Positions 22,304-35,983 of a stretch of DNA of 64,000 nt are shown here, one piece after another. The notes below the pieces were generated by a model. That model saw only the letters and a program-made list of their open reading frames with translations, ran no database searches and was not told the origin of the DNA. A program made the translations under genes and the position numbers. Source of the DNA: Tilletiopsis washingtonensis (taxonomy: Eukaryota; Basidiomycota; Exobasidiomycetes; Entylomatales); contig NW_020312025.1 in the NCBI RefSeq assembly GCF_003144115.1, forward strand, positions 69,461 to 133,460, in the 5' to 3' direction. Each line of letters starts with the position of its first letter. Positions within the stretch are counted from its first letter, which is position 1.

Positions 22304-25300
22304 ATGTCTGCGCCGCCGCGGCCGCGCGGCCGCCGCAGCAGTGCGGGCGGCGACATCGGGCTGGCCGACTTTGAAGACGTCGGCTCGCCGTCGATGGACT
22401 TCTCCACGTCGCCCAGCGACGGCGCAGTCATCTGGCGCAGCTCGCCCTTCTCCACGACCCCGGCCGAGGGCATCTCGGGCCACCTGTCAGAAGGCGGACA
22501 GAGCAGCACTAGCATCTCCAGCTCGTACTACTCGGCGGACGAGCGACCCACTGCGGCCTCACTCGCGCACTTGGAACCAGCAGTAGGAGGAGCTGGCAGT
22601 GCGCCTGCGGCGCCGTCAGCGCTCGAGGCGCTTGGCGACCTCGCCCTGGCGCCGCGCGGCCGGGCACAGCAGTCTGCGCCCGACATGGGCATGGACGCCG
22701 CCAGCAGCAGTGCTCTAGCCACAGGCTCGCCTGCCATGCCCGCTTCAGAGCTCAACACGCCGCGCCCGGGCGCATCACCTCGTTCTTCGCCCTCTGCCTC
22801 GCCGCCTGTGCCGTCAAGACGAGCATCGCTTCACTCCCGGCGGGCCAGCGCTGCCGTCAAGGCTGCTGCAGCCGCTGCAGCCGCGGCGACTGCCAGCAGC
22901 TCCAGCAGTGCCGCTGCAACGCCCTCTTCAGGGCTCGGCATCGACGTCAAGCCTACTGCGTTGCCGCAGCTGGCGCCTGCGTCTGCGCGTGCGCCAGCAG
23001 GTGCCATGCGAGAGAAGCTGCAGAACTGGGTGCTCAGCGTGGGATGCGTCACGTTTGACCTGGACCACGGGCCGGAGCTGGAATGCTTGTGTCCGCAGCT
23101 GGGCATCTCGCGAGAGGAGCGAGACATGATGTGAGTGGAGCGTGTGACACGACAATCGCGGCGGGAAGGCCATTGTGAGGAATGGCGCAGCGACGTGCGG
23201 TTGTGAGAGGTGCAGAGATCCTCAGCTGTGCATGCTCGCGGGAAGGCCTGCTCTCAGCTACATGCAGACCGCACTGCGAGGGATCAGGTATCCTGGCATG
23301 CTCCACAGCCTCTGCTCGTCGCTCCGGCACTGACGCCGCACCATCAGCGCATTCTCATCCTTCCCCGACACGTCTATCTTCGACACCGGCACCACGAGCT
23401 TCTCCTTTCGCCTGCGCGAAGTGCCCTTGATCGACCCTACACCTTCTCCTCCGCCCATGCCTGCTTCTGCACCAGCAACAGGCACGTCGAGAGCACGAAT
23501 TGCAGGAGGCAAGGCGCGTGCGGCGATTGGCGCGCACTTCTTCGGCGACCGCAGCGGCAGCAGCAGTGCGAGCGGCACCGCCGCTGGCTCCAGTAGCAGC
23601 TCGCCGCGCGGCGAAGAGAACGACGTCGCTGCGGGGTACATGCCGCTTCATGCCGCTGCGCCGCGCCCAGAGTCGGACGACGATGAGCCACCGCGGACTG
23701 CGCCGCTGGACGGAGAAGAGCGCATGGTGCTCGGAAGAGGCAGAGGCAGGGGCGACAGCTCGAACTACATCTACGGCTACGCATTCTTCTGCCAGAAGCG
23801 AGACGCTAGCATCAGGCGAGGCTACTTTCAGGTGAGAAGGCCCCCGGCGAGAGCTGCAGCGACGTCGTCACTCACCTACCGCGACGCAGAAATCAATTGT
23901 CGTCCTCTCTCATCTTCCCTACGTTGCGCTCTTCGACCGCGTCATCAATCTGCTCGGACGTGAGTGCGTCGTGGCCAGCTCAGGAGACCTCGAGCTGAAT
24001 CTGCTGTGTAGCGCTGTACTTTGCACACGGCGCGCCGATGCTCGAGGCCTTCTGTCAGGACGTCACGAATTGGCCAGCGCCGGAACCCGGAGCCACACTC
24101 TCGCTGCCAGTGCTGGGCTCCGTCCTGGATGTGGCCTTGCCGCTCGCAACACAGGGGCAGAGTCGCGAGACGCCTACAAGCCCGCTTCCATCGCCCCTTC
24201 CAGTGCAGCCGGGCGGCGCCGAAGCTGTGGTGAGTCCCGGCGCTCTGGAGCGATGAGGCTCTGTCTGACGTCAGGTACTGCCTCGCAGATTCTGGCGTCC
24301 ATTCCAGCGACTCCGCTTGTCAGCTCCTTCCGCGAGCTCCTGCCCGACATGTGGCTGCTGTGGGAGTGTGTGCTGCTCGGCGAGTGAGTTACATGCTGTG
24401 ACACTTCCGCTCGGAGGCTCTCGACTAACGCTATTGCAGGCCGATTCTGATCGTCGGGCCCGATCCGAAGCAGTGCAGCGAGGCGGTGTGGCATCTGCTC
24501 GATCTCATCCGTCCGATTCCGTTCGGAGGCGACTGGCGGCCCTTCTTCACGATTCACGACTACGACTTCAAGACGCTCGTCACGCGCAACAAGCCGCAGG
24601 CCGGCACGCTCCTGGGCGTGACGAATCCGTTCATGCTGCAGGCCTGCTCTCACTGGCCGCACGTGCTGCGAGTAGGCAAGGCGGCGGCGAAGCCAAGTCG
24701 GCACGGCAGTGGCAGCGGAGCCTCGTCTGGCGGCACAGGCTTGGGCAAGCGCGCCTCAGCACCGCCAGCGCCCTCGACGCCGGCATCTGCAGGCGGCGTT
24801 GCCGGCGGCAACAGTGCCGGAGGCGGCGGCCCAGAGCACCTTGCGGGCTTCACCTCGAAGCGCAAGCGCCGCATCTCAAAAGACCGGGCGCTGCTTAAGC
24901 GTCTGCTCGAGCTCGTCGAGCGGCCGAATGGCGGTGCCGCAGCCGATGCCACGGCCGACGCGCTGCTGCGACGCTACTTTGCCGACCAGACGTCGCGCTT
25001 CCTGGCGCCGCTCAATCGCTACGTCTCGTCGCTCATTCCTGCCACGTTCGACCTCTCTTCGCCCAGCGCAGCGCCGCAGATCCGGCCCTTCAGCACCACG
25101 GCCTTTCTGGCCTCGCTCAAGGCGCATGGCACGCCGCTTGCAGTGCGCAGTCGCTCGCTGCCTACCGGTGCAGCAGTGCGCCAGGCCCTCTACCTCGACT
25201 TTCTGCGCTCGCCGAACTTCGGCCTCTGGCTGCAAGAGCGCCTCGCTGCTGCAGAGGAGGAGCAGTGGCGGCGCAGAGTCGCAGTGCTGGAGCAAGGCGA

Positions 25301-25799
25301 CGTGCGCACATTTGCGCAGCAGCGCGGCGAGGTCGAGGCGCTCGATCTGTGGACAAGGCTCGTGGCCGAAATCGTGAGTGCTGCTACGCTCTTGGCGCAT
25401 GCACAGCTGCTGATGCTGGCCCTGCCACAGCGCTCCGTCGATGCCCGGCTCTCGTCGCCCTCGCGACCCGGCCCAGGCTCGCGGTGGCGCAGTGACACGC
25501 CAGCGCCCGACTCTTCTTCGTCTGATACGCCCGGCGCCACGCCTGCTGTCTCCTCGGCGAGCACCGGCACGCGTCACGCGGCAAAGACTGACTCCATGAG
25601 CAGCAGCACCAGCTTCAGCAGTGCGCTGGGCCCGGCAAGCGCCAGCCTCGGCAGCATGAACGGCAGCGCCAGCGGCTCAAGCAGCGGCTTCGAGGAGGCG
25701 TCCTTGCTTGCTCATCGGGCCAAGCTGACTGCGCAACTCGAGCGCCTGGGCCAGACGCTCTCGCCCGACCTGCAGGCCTCGCTTCGCCTGGCCGCGTGA
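22304..25799 (+). CDS. DENND6: DENND6-like DENN-domain Rab exchange factor
   Basis: Six exons: join(22304..23130,23348..23831,23890..23959,24012..24229,24289..24383,24440..25799), 1,017 residues, all phases consistent. DENN proteins load GTP on Rabs; animal DENND6 acts on Rab14 in endosomal recycling. After a 230-residue Ser/Pro-rich leader come NWVLSVGCVTFDLDHGPELE (upstream DENN), IAFSSFPD, YIYGYAFFCQKRD, VVLSHLPYVALFDRVINLL, and the strongly family-like block GPDPKQCSEAVWHLLDLIRP, WRPFFTIHDYDFK, TLLGVTNPFM and HWPHVLRVG. The first intron is 218 nt, the others 52-59 nt. A Ser-rich insert (about residues 620-680) follows the core. The C-terminal 150 residues are poorly conserved; a GTGAGT-like site at about 25375 is probably coding. 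Confidence 0.9.
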
Positions 25800-26056
25800 T
25801 GCTCTTCTCTATCCGGACGCCATCCTCACTCCCTGCGCAACAATTCTTGCGGCCCGCATCTTCCCGCCAGCACATCCACCGCACGGCTCTTCCTCATCCT
25901 CGCATACCCTGCGCCGCGGCAGCCCGCCTTGCGCACTGCACCTCTTCCCTGACCTCCGGATCGGAGGCGCTAGATCGGCTCTCATGAACGGTCGGCTGTG
26001 GCTATTACGCAATGCAAAGAGCACCTCCTCGGTGCAAAGTGTGTGGATGTGCGAGC

Positions 26057-27601
26057 TCACTTGGGCTTGGTGAAGAAGGAGCTGAGCTTCTGCTGCCCGG
26101 CCTTCTTCTTGTTGCCGGCCGATGCGGCGGCTGCCTTGGGCGGCGCTGCGGCAGCGGGCGCAGGCTTGGGTGCCGCAGCGGCAGCAGCGGCAGCGGCGGA
26201 GGCAGCCTTCGCTGCTCCGTTGGACGGGCGCGGCTTGGCGCGAGCGGTGGCACTGCTGGCCGCGTTGGGAGCCGCCTCATCGCCGGACTCCTCGGTGGTG
26301 TATTCCTCCTCGTGCGTGACGTCTCGCGTGACTGTTCGCATGTAGAGGTTAGCGACAGGCTAGGAAGCGGCCTCGAGCATGGACCGTTGCGCGAGAACAG
26401 CGACGACTCACCTCGGTAGCCCTTCTCGTTCTTCTCGGTGACCTTGCGCGTGACGGTGCGCGTCTTGCGCACGCGGCGCTTCCCTGTGCCGCTGCCGCCT
26501 GCGACAGCCGGCTGTGCAGCCGCAGCGCTTGTCGATGCTTTTGCTGCAGACTCCTTCGCCGGTGCGCTCAGCTGCGTGTCTTCGTCGTCTGGCGAAGGCG
26601 ATCACGGGTGGGCACAGTTTAGCAAAGCGTTCTTCGACGCCGTGTCTGCTGGCAACTCACCATCCATGGCGTAGCCGATGCGCTCCTCCTCCTCGTCCTC
26701 GGCAGGCGCAGCATCGACGTCCATGGCCTCCACCGCATCCTCGTCCTCCTCATCAGACTCCACCACCATCTTCCTCTTGCTGGTGACCTTAGCACCCGCC
26801 TTGGCTGCGGGCGGCGGAGCCGGAGCCTTCGCACGACTCCAATCGAGGCTAGCCTTCTTGCCTGCTGCCTTCTGAGGCGCTGCGGCTGCCTCCTTCGCTG
26901 CGGCCGCCGGTTTTTGATCCGCGCTGGTCGAGCCGGCCTTGCTCTGCACACCCGCTGCGGGCACGGTGAGCGGCGCACTGCGCTGTGCTCCCGCCTGGTG
27001 ATGGCGCTCGCCGATCAGCCTTCCGGCCGTCGTTGCAGACGGCTGCGCAACGCAATGACTCACCACCTTCTCCACTCCCTGCGCACGGATCACACCAAAG
27101 TCGCCCTCATGGTCCGGGCCCAGCTCATGCGCGCGGGTACGCAGGGCAGTGAGTGGACCAGCAGCGTCATGCTGCTTCGAGGAGGACGCAGCGGGCAGCA
27201 GGGCGTACAGCGTCTCAGACGGCGCCTGTGCGAACTTTGTGCGGGCATCTGTGGGCGCTGGCGTGAGCATGGCGAGCCGGCGGGGCGCCGGCCGGTCGCA
27301 CGCACGCGCAAGCTGCGAGTCGGACACGAGGAGCATCTGGCGGGTGTTGGCCGCGCCCTCGACTGCCTCGGCCGCGGTGCCGGCGAGCAGCCAGACGGCC
27401 GGCGTCGGGAAGTCTTTGCGGTATGCGAGCATCTCGCTGTGCGGTGCTGCAGGATCAGCAGGCAGCTCCAGAGACGCAAGGCCAGCGGCGCACGCACGCG
27501 CGGGCATCGGCAAGCGGCAGGCGCAGCTGGCGCGAGAGGACGCGCACCGACACGGCCTGGCCGTCGTGCAGGCTGGTGCGCAGCTGCGAAGACGCCGCCA
27601 T
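26057..27601 (-). CDS. POL32: DNA polymerase delta subunit 3 (Pol32/Cdc27)
   Basis: Accessory subunit that ties polymerase delta to PCNA. Five exons: complement(join(26057..26331,26412..26588,26661..26943,27064..27436,27498..27601)), 403 residues. The N-terminus resembles the Pol31-binding winged helix (VRVLSRQLRLPLADARAEML, crossing intron 1; FPTPAVWLLAG). The middle is acidic and Lys-rich. Near the C-terminus are GKRRVRKTRTVTRKVTEKNE and RDVTHEEEYTTEE, typical of this family, and the protein ends in a PCNA-binding PIP box, QQKLSSFF, followed by TKPK. It is divergent from POL3 with only 263 bp between start codons, fitting co-expression of two subunits of one enzyme. The 120-nt second intron is a multiple of three and stop-free, so that splice is the least certain. 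Confidence 0.93.
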
Positions 27602-27864
27602 GCTGTGCGAGAGGTGGTGCAGGGAGTGGAGGGAGCGGCGAGCTCGAGGGATGGAGGCGGAGCGCAGGCAAGCGTCATCGACGGCGCGCCCCGTGCGGCG
27701 CTGCCTGCGGCCTGGGCGCGGCGCCCGCTGCCAGGCGCGCCACTTTACACGCTGCCGCGCGACGCGTCGTGTTGCTCTGCGCAGGGCTCGCGGTGCGGCG
27801 CCGGCTGCTCCTTCTCCACCCTCACATCCCTGCCGCGCCTCCTCTCCCACTCGTTCCGCCAGCC
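27602..27864. promoter_or_regulatory. Bidirectional promoter between POL32 and POL3
   Basis: It is 263 bp between two divergent start codons. It contains ACGCGT at 27762-27767, the core of the MBF (MCB) site that drives G1/S replication genes in fungi. At this base composition the hexamer is expected about once per 3 kb by chance, so the match is suggestive only. Pyrimidine-rich leader sequence follows toward POL3. Confidence 0.55.
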
Positions 27865-30800
27865 ATGGCGCCCACGTCCACATCGTACGTCCATATCCGC
27901 ACGTTTGAATTGCCCGCGCTGACGCCCCCCACAGCGATGTGCCCGCGGCGAAGCGCCAGCGCCTCTCGAGCACCGGTGCCGCCACGTCGAGCAAGGTGCC
28001 GCTGCAGCCCAGCAGCAGCGCCACGAATGGCGCCCACTCGCGCGCACAGGGCAAGGCCGGCGCGCCGAGCTTCGAGGAGACGCTCATCCGCATGAAGCAC
28101 GAGGCGCAGGATGTGTGGGACGCAGGTCAGTCTTGCGATGCCATGGAGCGCAGCAGTGGGCCGCTTATCACTCCGCTGCGCAGAGCCTGCCGATCTGAGA
28201 GACACATGGCCACGGCCTGCGCTGCCGCCAATGGACCCGCGCTCTGACGAGCTCACGTTCCAGCAGATCGACATCGAGGAGCACCAGGTGCCGAATGCCG
28301 CGCCGCAGATCCGCATCTGGGGCGTCACAGCCACGGGCCACTCGGTGCTCGTGCACGTCTCGGCCTTCCTGCCGTACTTCTACATGCACGCCCCGCGCGG
28401 TTTCGTCGCCAGCGACTGCACAGCCTTTCTCAATCACCTCTGCGTGCGTGCTTGTGCTCCAAGCGTGGTGCTGCTTCGCTCGACTGACCCCTCTCGGCTG
28501 ATCACAGACGCTCTTCGGCCGCGGCTCAGCCACCGCGGTGCAGCTACTCGCGCGCAAGAGCTTGATGCACTACATGGGCGACGCAGATGTGCAGTTCCTG
28601 AAGATCTCGGCGGGTGACCTGCGGGCGCTGAGCAAGATGCGAGATGAGTATCAGGCGCGGTTGTGAAGTGGCAGGGCCGCGGGATGGCGAAGGGCCGGAG
28701 CTCTGCAGTGCGCCGGTCAGACTGCTGCTGCGCTCGTCCCACTTCGGCAGGCAGGGCCGTGCGCGAGCTGCTGTGCCGAGTGCCCCCCTTGTCGCTGCGG
28801 CAGAGGCTGATACCGTGCTCCCCGTCCCCACGCAGCATCGAGCGCGGCGAGGTGTCCTTCCGCGACCTGCTCTCGGCGGGCGACTCGCAGCTGACGTACG
28901 AGAACATCGCCTACCCTCTGCGCTTCATGATCGACAAGGACATCGTCGGCATGAACTGGCTCACGCTGCAGCCCAACACGTACGCGCTGCGCTCGGAGAG
29001 CACCAAGATCTCGACGAGCCAGATCGAGGTCGACGTGCGGCCAGACGGCATCGTCTCGCACAAGCCAGACGGCGAGTGGAGCGCCACGGCACCGCTGCGC
29101 ATCCTCAGCTTCGACATCGAGTGTGCAGGGAGGAAAGGCGTGTTTCCCGAGGCGGAGATCGATCCGGTCATTCAGATTGCCAGCATGGTCACGCGGCAGG
29201 GTGAGTGAGAAGCACCGCGCTGCACACTTCGCCGCACTGACACAGCTGAGCAGGCGAGTCGGCGCCGTTCATCAAGAACGTCATGACGCTCAACACCTGT
29301 TCGCCCATCGTGGGCACGCATGTGATGGACTTTCAGCGCGAGGTCGACCTGCTCGAGGCGTGGGCTAAGTTCGTGCAGACGGTCGACCCGGACGTGGTCA
29401 TCGGCTACAACATCGCCAACTTCGACTTTCCCTACCTGCTCGACCGCGCCAAGGCGCTCAAGGCGACCAAGTTCCCGTACCTCGGGCGCGAGAAGAGTGC
29501 GTGCCGTGCGCCTCGCGCTGCACTGCAATGGTCTCTGACTCGCCTCCACAGACACAAAGACGGAGGCCAAGGACACGCACTTCTCGTCTAAGGCGTACGG
29601 CACGCGCGACAGCAAGAACACGGAGCTGCAGGGGCGCCTGCAGCTCGACATGCTGCAGGTCATGCAGCGCGACTACAAGCTGCGCTCCTACAGCCTCAAC
29701 AGCGTGTCCTACGAGTTCCTCGGCGAGCAGAAGGAGGACGTGCACTTCTCGCTCATTACGGAGCTGCAGAACGGTGGTCCCGAGGCGCGGCGGCGACTGG
29801 CCGTCTACTGTCTGAAGGTGCGTCCTCAGCTGCGCTCTTGAGCAACAGGCGCTGATGATGTCTCATGCAGGACGCATATCTGCCGCAGCGGCTGATGGAC
29901 AAGCTGATGTGCTTCATCAACTACGTCGAGATGGCGCGTGTGACGGGCGTGCCGTTCAACTACCTCCTCTCGCGCGGCCAGCAGATCAAGGTCGTCTCGC
30001 AGCTCTTCCGCAAGGCCAACGAGGACCACTACCTCGTGCCGGCGCACAAGGGCGAGGGTGAGTAGCTCCTGCGACCGTCATGCGGCTCGGCTGCTGACGC
30101 GGCGACGCAGGCACCGACGATCAGTACGAGGGCGCCACGGTGCTGGAGCCGAAGCAGGGCTACTACGACGTGCCGATCGCCACGCTCGACTTCGCCTCGC
30201 TGTACCCGTCAATCATGATGGCGCACAACCTGTGCTACACGACGCTGCTCACCAAGCCCACGATCGACCGCCTCGGCCTCGTCAAGGACAAGGACTACGT
30301 CATGACGCCGAACAACAGTGCGTCGGGCGACGCTGTGCGTGTGACTCTCTCCGCTGACGCATCACCACGACAGACTTCTTCGTGAAGCCAGGCGTGCGCA
30401 AGGGCCTGCTCCCGACGGTGCTGGAGGACCTGCTCGGCGCGCGCAAGCGTGCGAAGGCGGACCTCAAGAAGGAGACGGACCCGTTCAAGCGCGCCGTGCT
30501 CGACGGCCGGCAGCTGGCGCTGAAGGTCAGCGCCAACTCGGTGTACGGCTTCACCGGCGCCACCGTCGGCAAGCTGCCGTGTCTGGAGATCTCGATGAGT
30601 GTCACGGCCTACGGTCGCCAGATGATCGAGCAGACGAAGACGGCCGTCGAGTCGCGCTACACGATCGCCAATGGCTACGAGCACGACGCCGAGGTCGTGT
30701 ACGGCGACACCGACTCGGTGATGGTCAAGTTTGGCGTCTCGGATCTGGCGCGCGCGATGGAGCTGGGCGCCGAGGCGGCCGATATCGTCTCGGCCACATT

Positions 30801-32055
30801 CGTCAAGCCCATCAAGCTTGAGTTCGAGAAGGTCTACTTCCCCTACCTCCTCATCTCGAAGAAGCGCTACGCCGGCCTGTACTGGACGAACGCGGAGAAG
30901 TACGACAAGATGGACACCAAGGGCATCGAGACGGTGCGCCGCGACAACTGCCGCCTCGTCCGCATGGTCATCGACACGTGCCTGCGCAAGATGCTCATCG
31001 ACCGCGACGTCAAGGGTGCAGAAGAGTAAGTCGCACTGCCACGTGATGCGCTCGGTAGATGTAGGCTGACCTCCGGCGCGCGCTCTTCAGCTTCGTCAAG
31101 CAGGTCATCTCGGACCTGCTGCAGAACAAGATCGACTTGAGCCAGCTCGTCATCACCAAGGCGCTGGCCAAGGCCGACTACGCCGCGAAGCAGGCGCACG
31201 TCGAGCTGGCCGAGCGCATGCGCAAGCGTGACGCTGGCTCGGCACCGGCGCTCGGTGACCGTGTGGCGTATGTCATCGTCAAGGGCAGCAAGGGTGCGGC
31301 GGCCTACGAGAAGTCCGAGGACCCGCTGTACGTGCTCGAGCACAACATCCCGATCGACACGCGCTACTACCTCGACAACCAGGTGCGAGCGCTGCGAGGT
31401 GCGAGTTGACACGCGATGCTGATGTGCTACCTCCTCACAGCTGGCGAAGCCCCTGATGCGCATCTTTGAGCCAATCTCCGGCGCAGGCGCCAAGGGTCTG
31501 CGTGCGTTGCGTTGTCTGGCTCCAGAGAGGCATCATGCTGACAACTTCCGCTCCCTGCAGTCAATGGCGCGCACACGCGCAGCGTCCAGGTCGCCACCTC
31601 GACGGTCGGCTCGCTGATGAAGTTCGCCGTCAAGACGGCGCAATGCCTCAGCTGCCGCACGCCGCTGCCGGCCAAGCTTGGCGGTGAGTCTTTGCATGCT
31701 GCCAGCGCTTCGAGGCTCCGGCTCACACGCGCCTCGCAGATGCTCCCGTGTGCGAGCGATGCCGCCCGAAGCTGCCCGAGATCTACGCCGAGAAGGTGAG
31801 CTGCCTTCGCAACCCTCGCAAACGTCCGCTGCGCCCGTGACTGACGCTGCACCCCACACTCAGCTGATGCGCGCCTCAACACTCGAGGAGGAGTTTGCGC
31901 GCCTCTGGACGGGCTGCCAGCGCTGCTCCGGCACCGTGACGCAGGACGTGCTGTGCAGCAACTCGGACTGTCCTGCGTTCTACTCGCGCCGCCGCGCGCA
32001 GAAGGACGTCGAAGAGGCCGAGCGCGTGCTGAGCCGCTTCGACACGACATGGTGA
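27865..32055 (+). CDS. POL3: DNA polymerase delta catalytic subunit
   Basis: Replicative B-family polymerase with 3'-5' proofreading, nuclear. Fifteen exons: join(27865..27884,27935..28125,28184..28443,28508..28647,28836..29200,29254..29496,29552..29817,29871..30057,30111..30317,30374..31025,31091..31382,31441..31501,31561..31683,31740..31795,31864..32055), 1,084 residues, close to the yeast 1,097. Motifs: Exo [10 protein letters not shown], Exo [15 protein letters not shown], Exo [17 protein letters not shown]; motif [16 protein letters not shown], motif [14 protein letters not shown], motif C VYGDTDSV. The C-terminal Cys modules (CLSC, CERC; CQRC, CSNSDC) bind zinc and an iron-sulfur cluster and contact Pol31. 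The first coding exon is only 20 nt. The exon 4 donor is uncertain: 28647 (GTATCA) or 28662 (GTGAAG) both keep phase and differ by five residues. Confidence 0.96.
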
Positions 32056-32927
32056 TGGCGCGCCGGCTCACACGCCGCGGCCGTGTCTCCCTTTGCCCCT
32101 CGTCCTGGTAGCCCTGCGTCACTGTCACTCTCTTTCCTCTGAATCTCGCCAGACCTCTACTTGTACTACCACCGCATCCGATCGTCGCGCACCCACCTCC
32201 CACGCCCAGGGACTCCTCAATGCACCTCGTCCATCATCGAGCATACGACGTCATCTCAGGCAAGCACGACAGGCAAGCAGTAGGTGCGCGAAGCTGGGTA
32301 TCCATTCATGCGTGAGATGCTGCGTTGTCAAGATGGGGGAGGGAGGTGAAGAAGAAAGGAGGGGAAAGGTGTGCGGATGAAGGCCGCGCCTGTGCGCGAC
32401 AGGGACACAGCGCCACGCTCGCGGGACCGGCGCAAGCAGGCCCTCGACGAGCGCGCGTGGAGAGAAGGATAGAGGGTAGAGGAGGAGGTCTAGTGTGTAG
32501 TGTGCGAAAGAAAGAGTCTATTGGATGTCGAGTCTTGAGATCGATGTGAAGAGGGTGACACGGGATCCCAAGGGTTGGTTTGAGTCGGACGAGGGCGAGG
32601 CAGCATGAGTGAGGCCTCGTGGAGACTCTTCTTTTTTCGCTCGTAGAGGAAGAGAGAGGGGGGTGCCCAGGCTCATCGGCCGGCCTGGGCTTTTGAGATG
32701 GGTGCTCGGAAGGGAAAGGATGGAGAGAGGGAGGGAGTCGCAGCAGGTTGATGAATGACGATACCGGGGCGAAGGATGCGAAGACGCGCGTGCGCTTGAT
32801 GCACGCGCTCGGAGAAGAATGAGGAGGGCGCGAGAAGGCGAAGATCGAAGGCGAGGAAGAGGACGGATGGGCATGGGGCTTGCTTCATGAGATGCGTTGT
32901 GGGCACTAGCTTGTGCCGCACACCCGC
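32056..32927. other. Convergent 3' region between POL3 and DED1
   Basis: About 870 bp between two facing genes, presumably both 3' UTRs and terminators. It holds purine-rich stretches (GAGAGG/GAAGGA types). No coding frame or RNA gene is supported. Confidence 0.5.
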
Positions 32928-35372
<2,445 letters not shown>

Positions 35373-35983
35373 TCGTGAGGGAAGAGAGGAGAGGCGATTA
35401 AAGGGCGTGGCAGAGAGTGCAAGAGAGACACAGACAGAAGGACAGGACCGGAGAACGAGTGCTGTGGGGTGTGTGTGTGCGTGGTGGGTGGGGTAGAGAG
35501 AGAGGTGCGAGCGCTGCTGCGCTGCTCGTCATCCATGCCACCGCCACGCGCTGCTGCTGCGCACTCCGACTGGCAACGGCTCGCAGCCGCCGTCGTTTGC
35601 GCTGCGCCGCGCGTTTTCGCGACGCGGCTAGTGACAGGCACGGCACAAAGGACACTGGCGGCGTGCCCTCTCTTCTGTGCCCTCATGCGACGCGCGGCGC
35701 AAGGTCTGCCGAGGTGGCGAGGCAGAATTTCCAGGTCCTGCGCACGTGACCCCTCCTCTCATAAAAGTCTCGTCGAGTGAGGCCGTGGACAGGGACGCCG
35801 TGCCCTGCGTGGCTGAGCAATCTTTTGAGGCGCTGAGGTGGAGCGAAGGAGCCGCTCAGGCCTTGCGCCTCCTCTCCGCATCGGACCTCGCACAGCTCAT
35901 CACCCAGCCTCTCTCTGCACGCGGCTTCTTTCCTCACCTCATCTCGTGTTCACACACCACTCGCGCTCTCCGCTCCTGTATCG
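35373..35983. promoter_or_regulatory. Divergent region between DED1 and RIM2
   Basis: About 610 bp between divergent start codons, so it contains both promoters. GT/GA-rich runs lie near 35440-35510. No gene is seen. Confidence 0.45.

Noticed and set aside
25370-25420. Extra intron in the last DENND6 exon (GTGAGTGCTGC)
   Set aside because: The nearest CAG would make an intron of only about 33 nt, and the frame is open through it.
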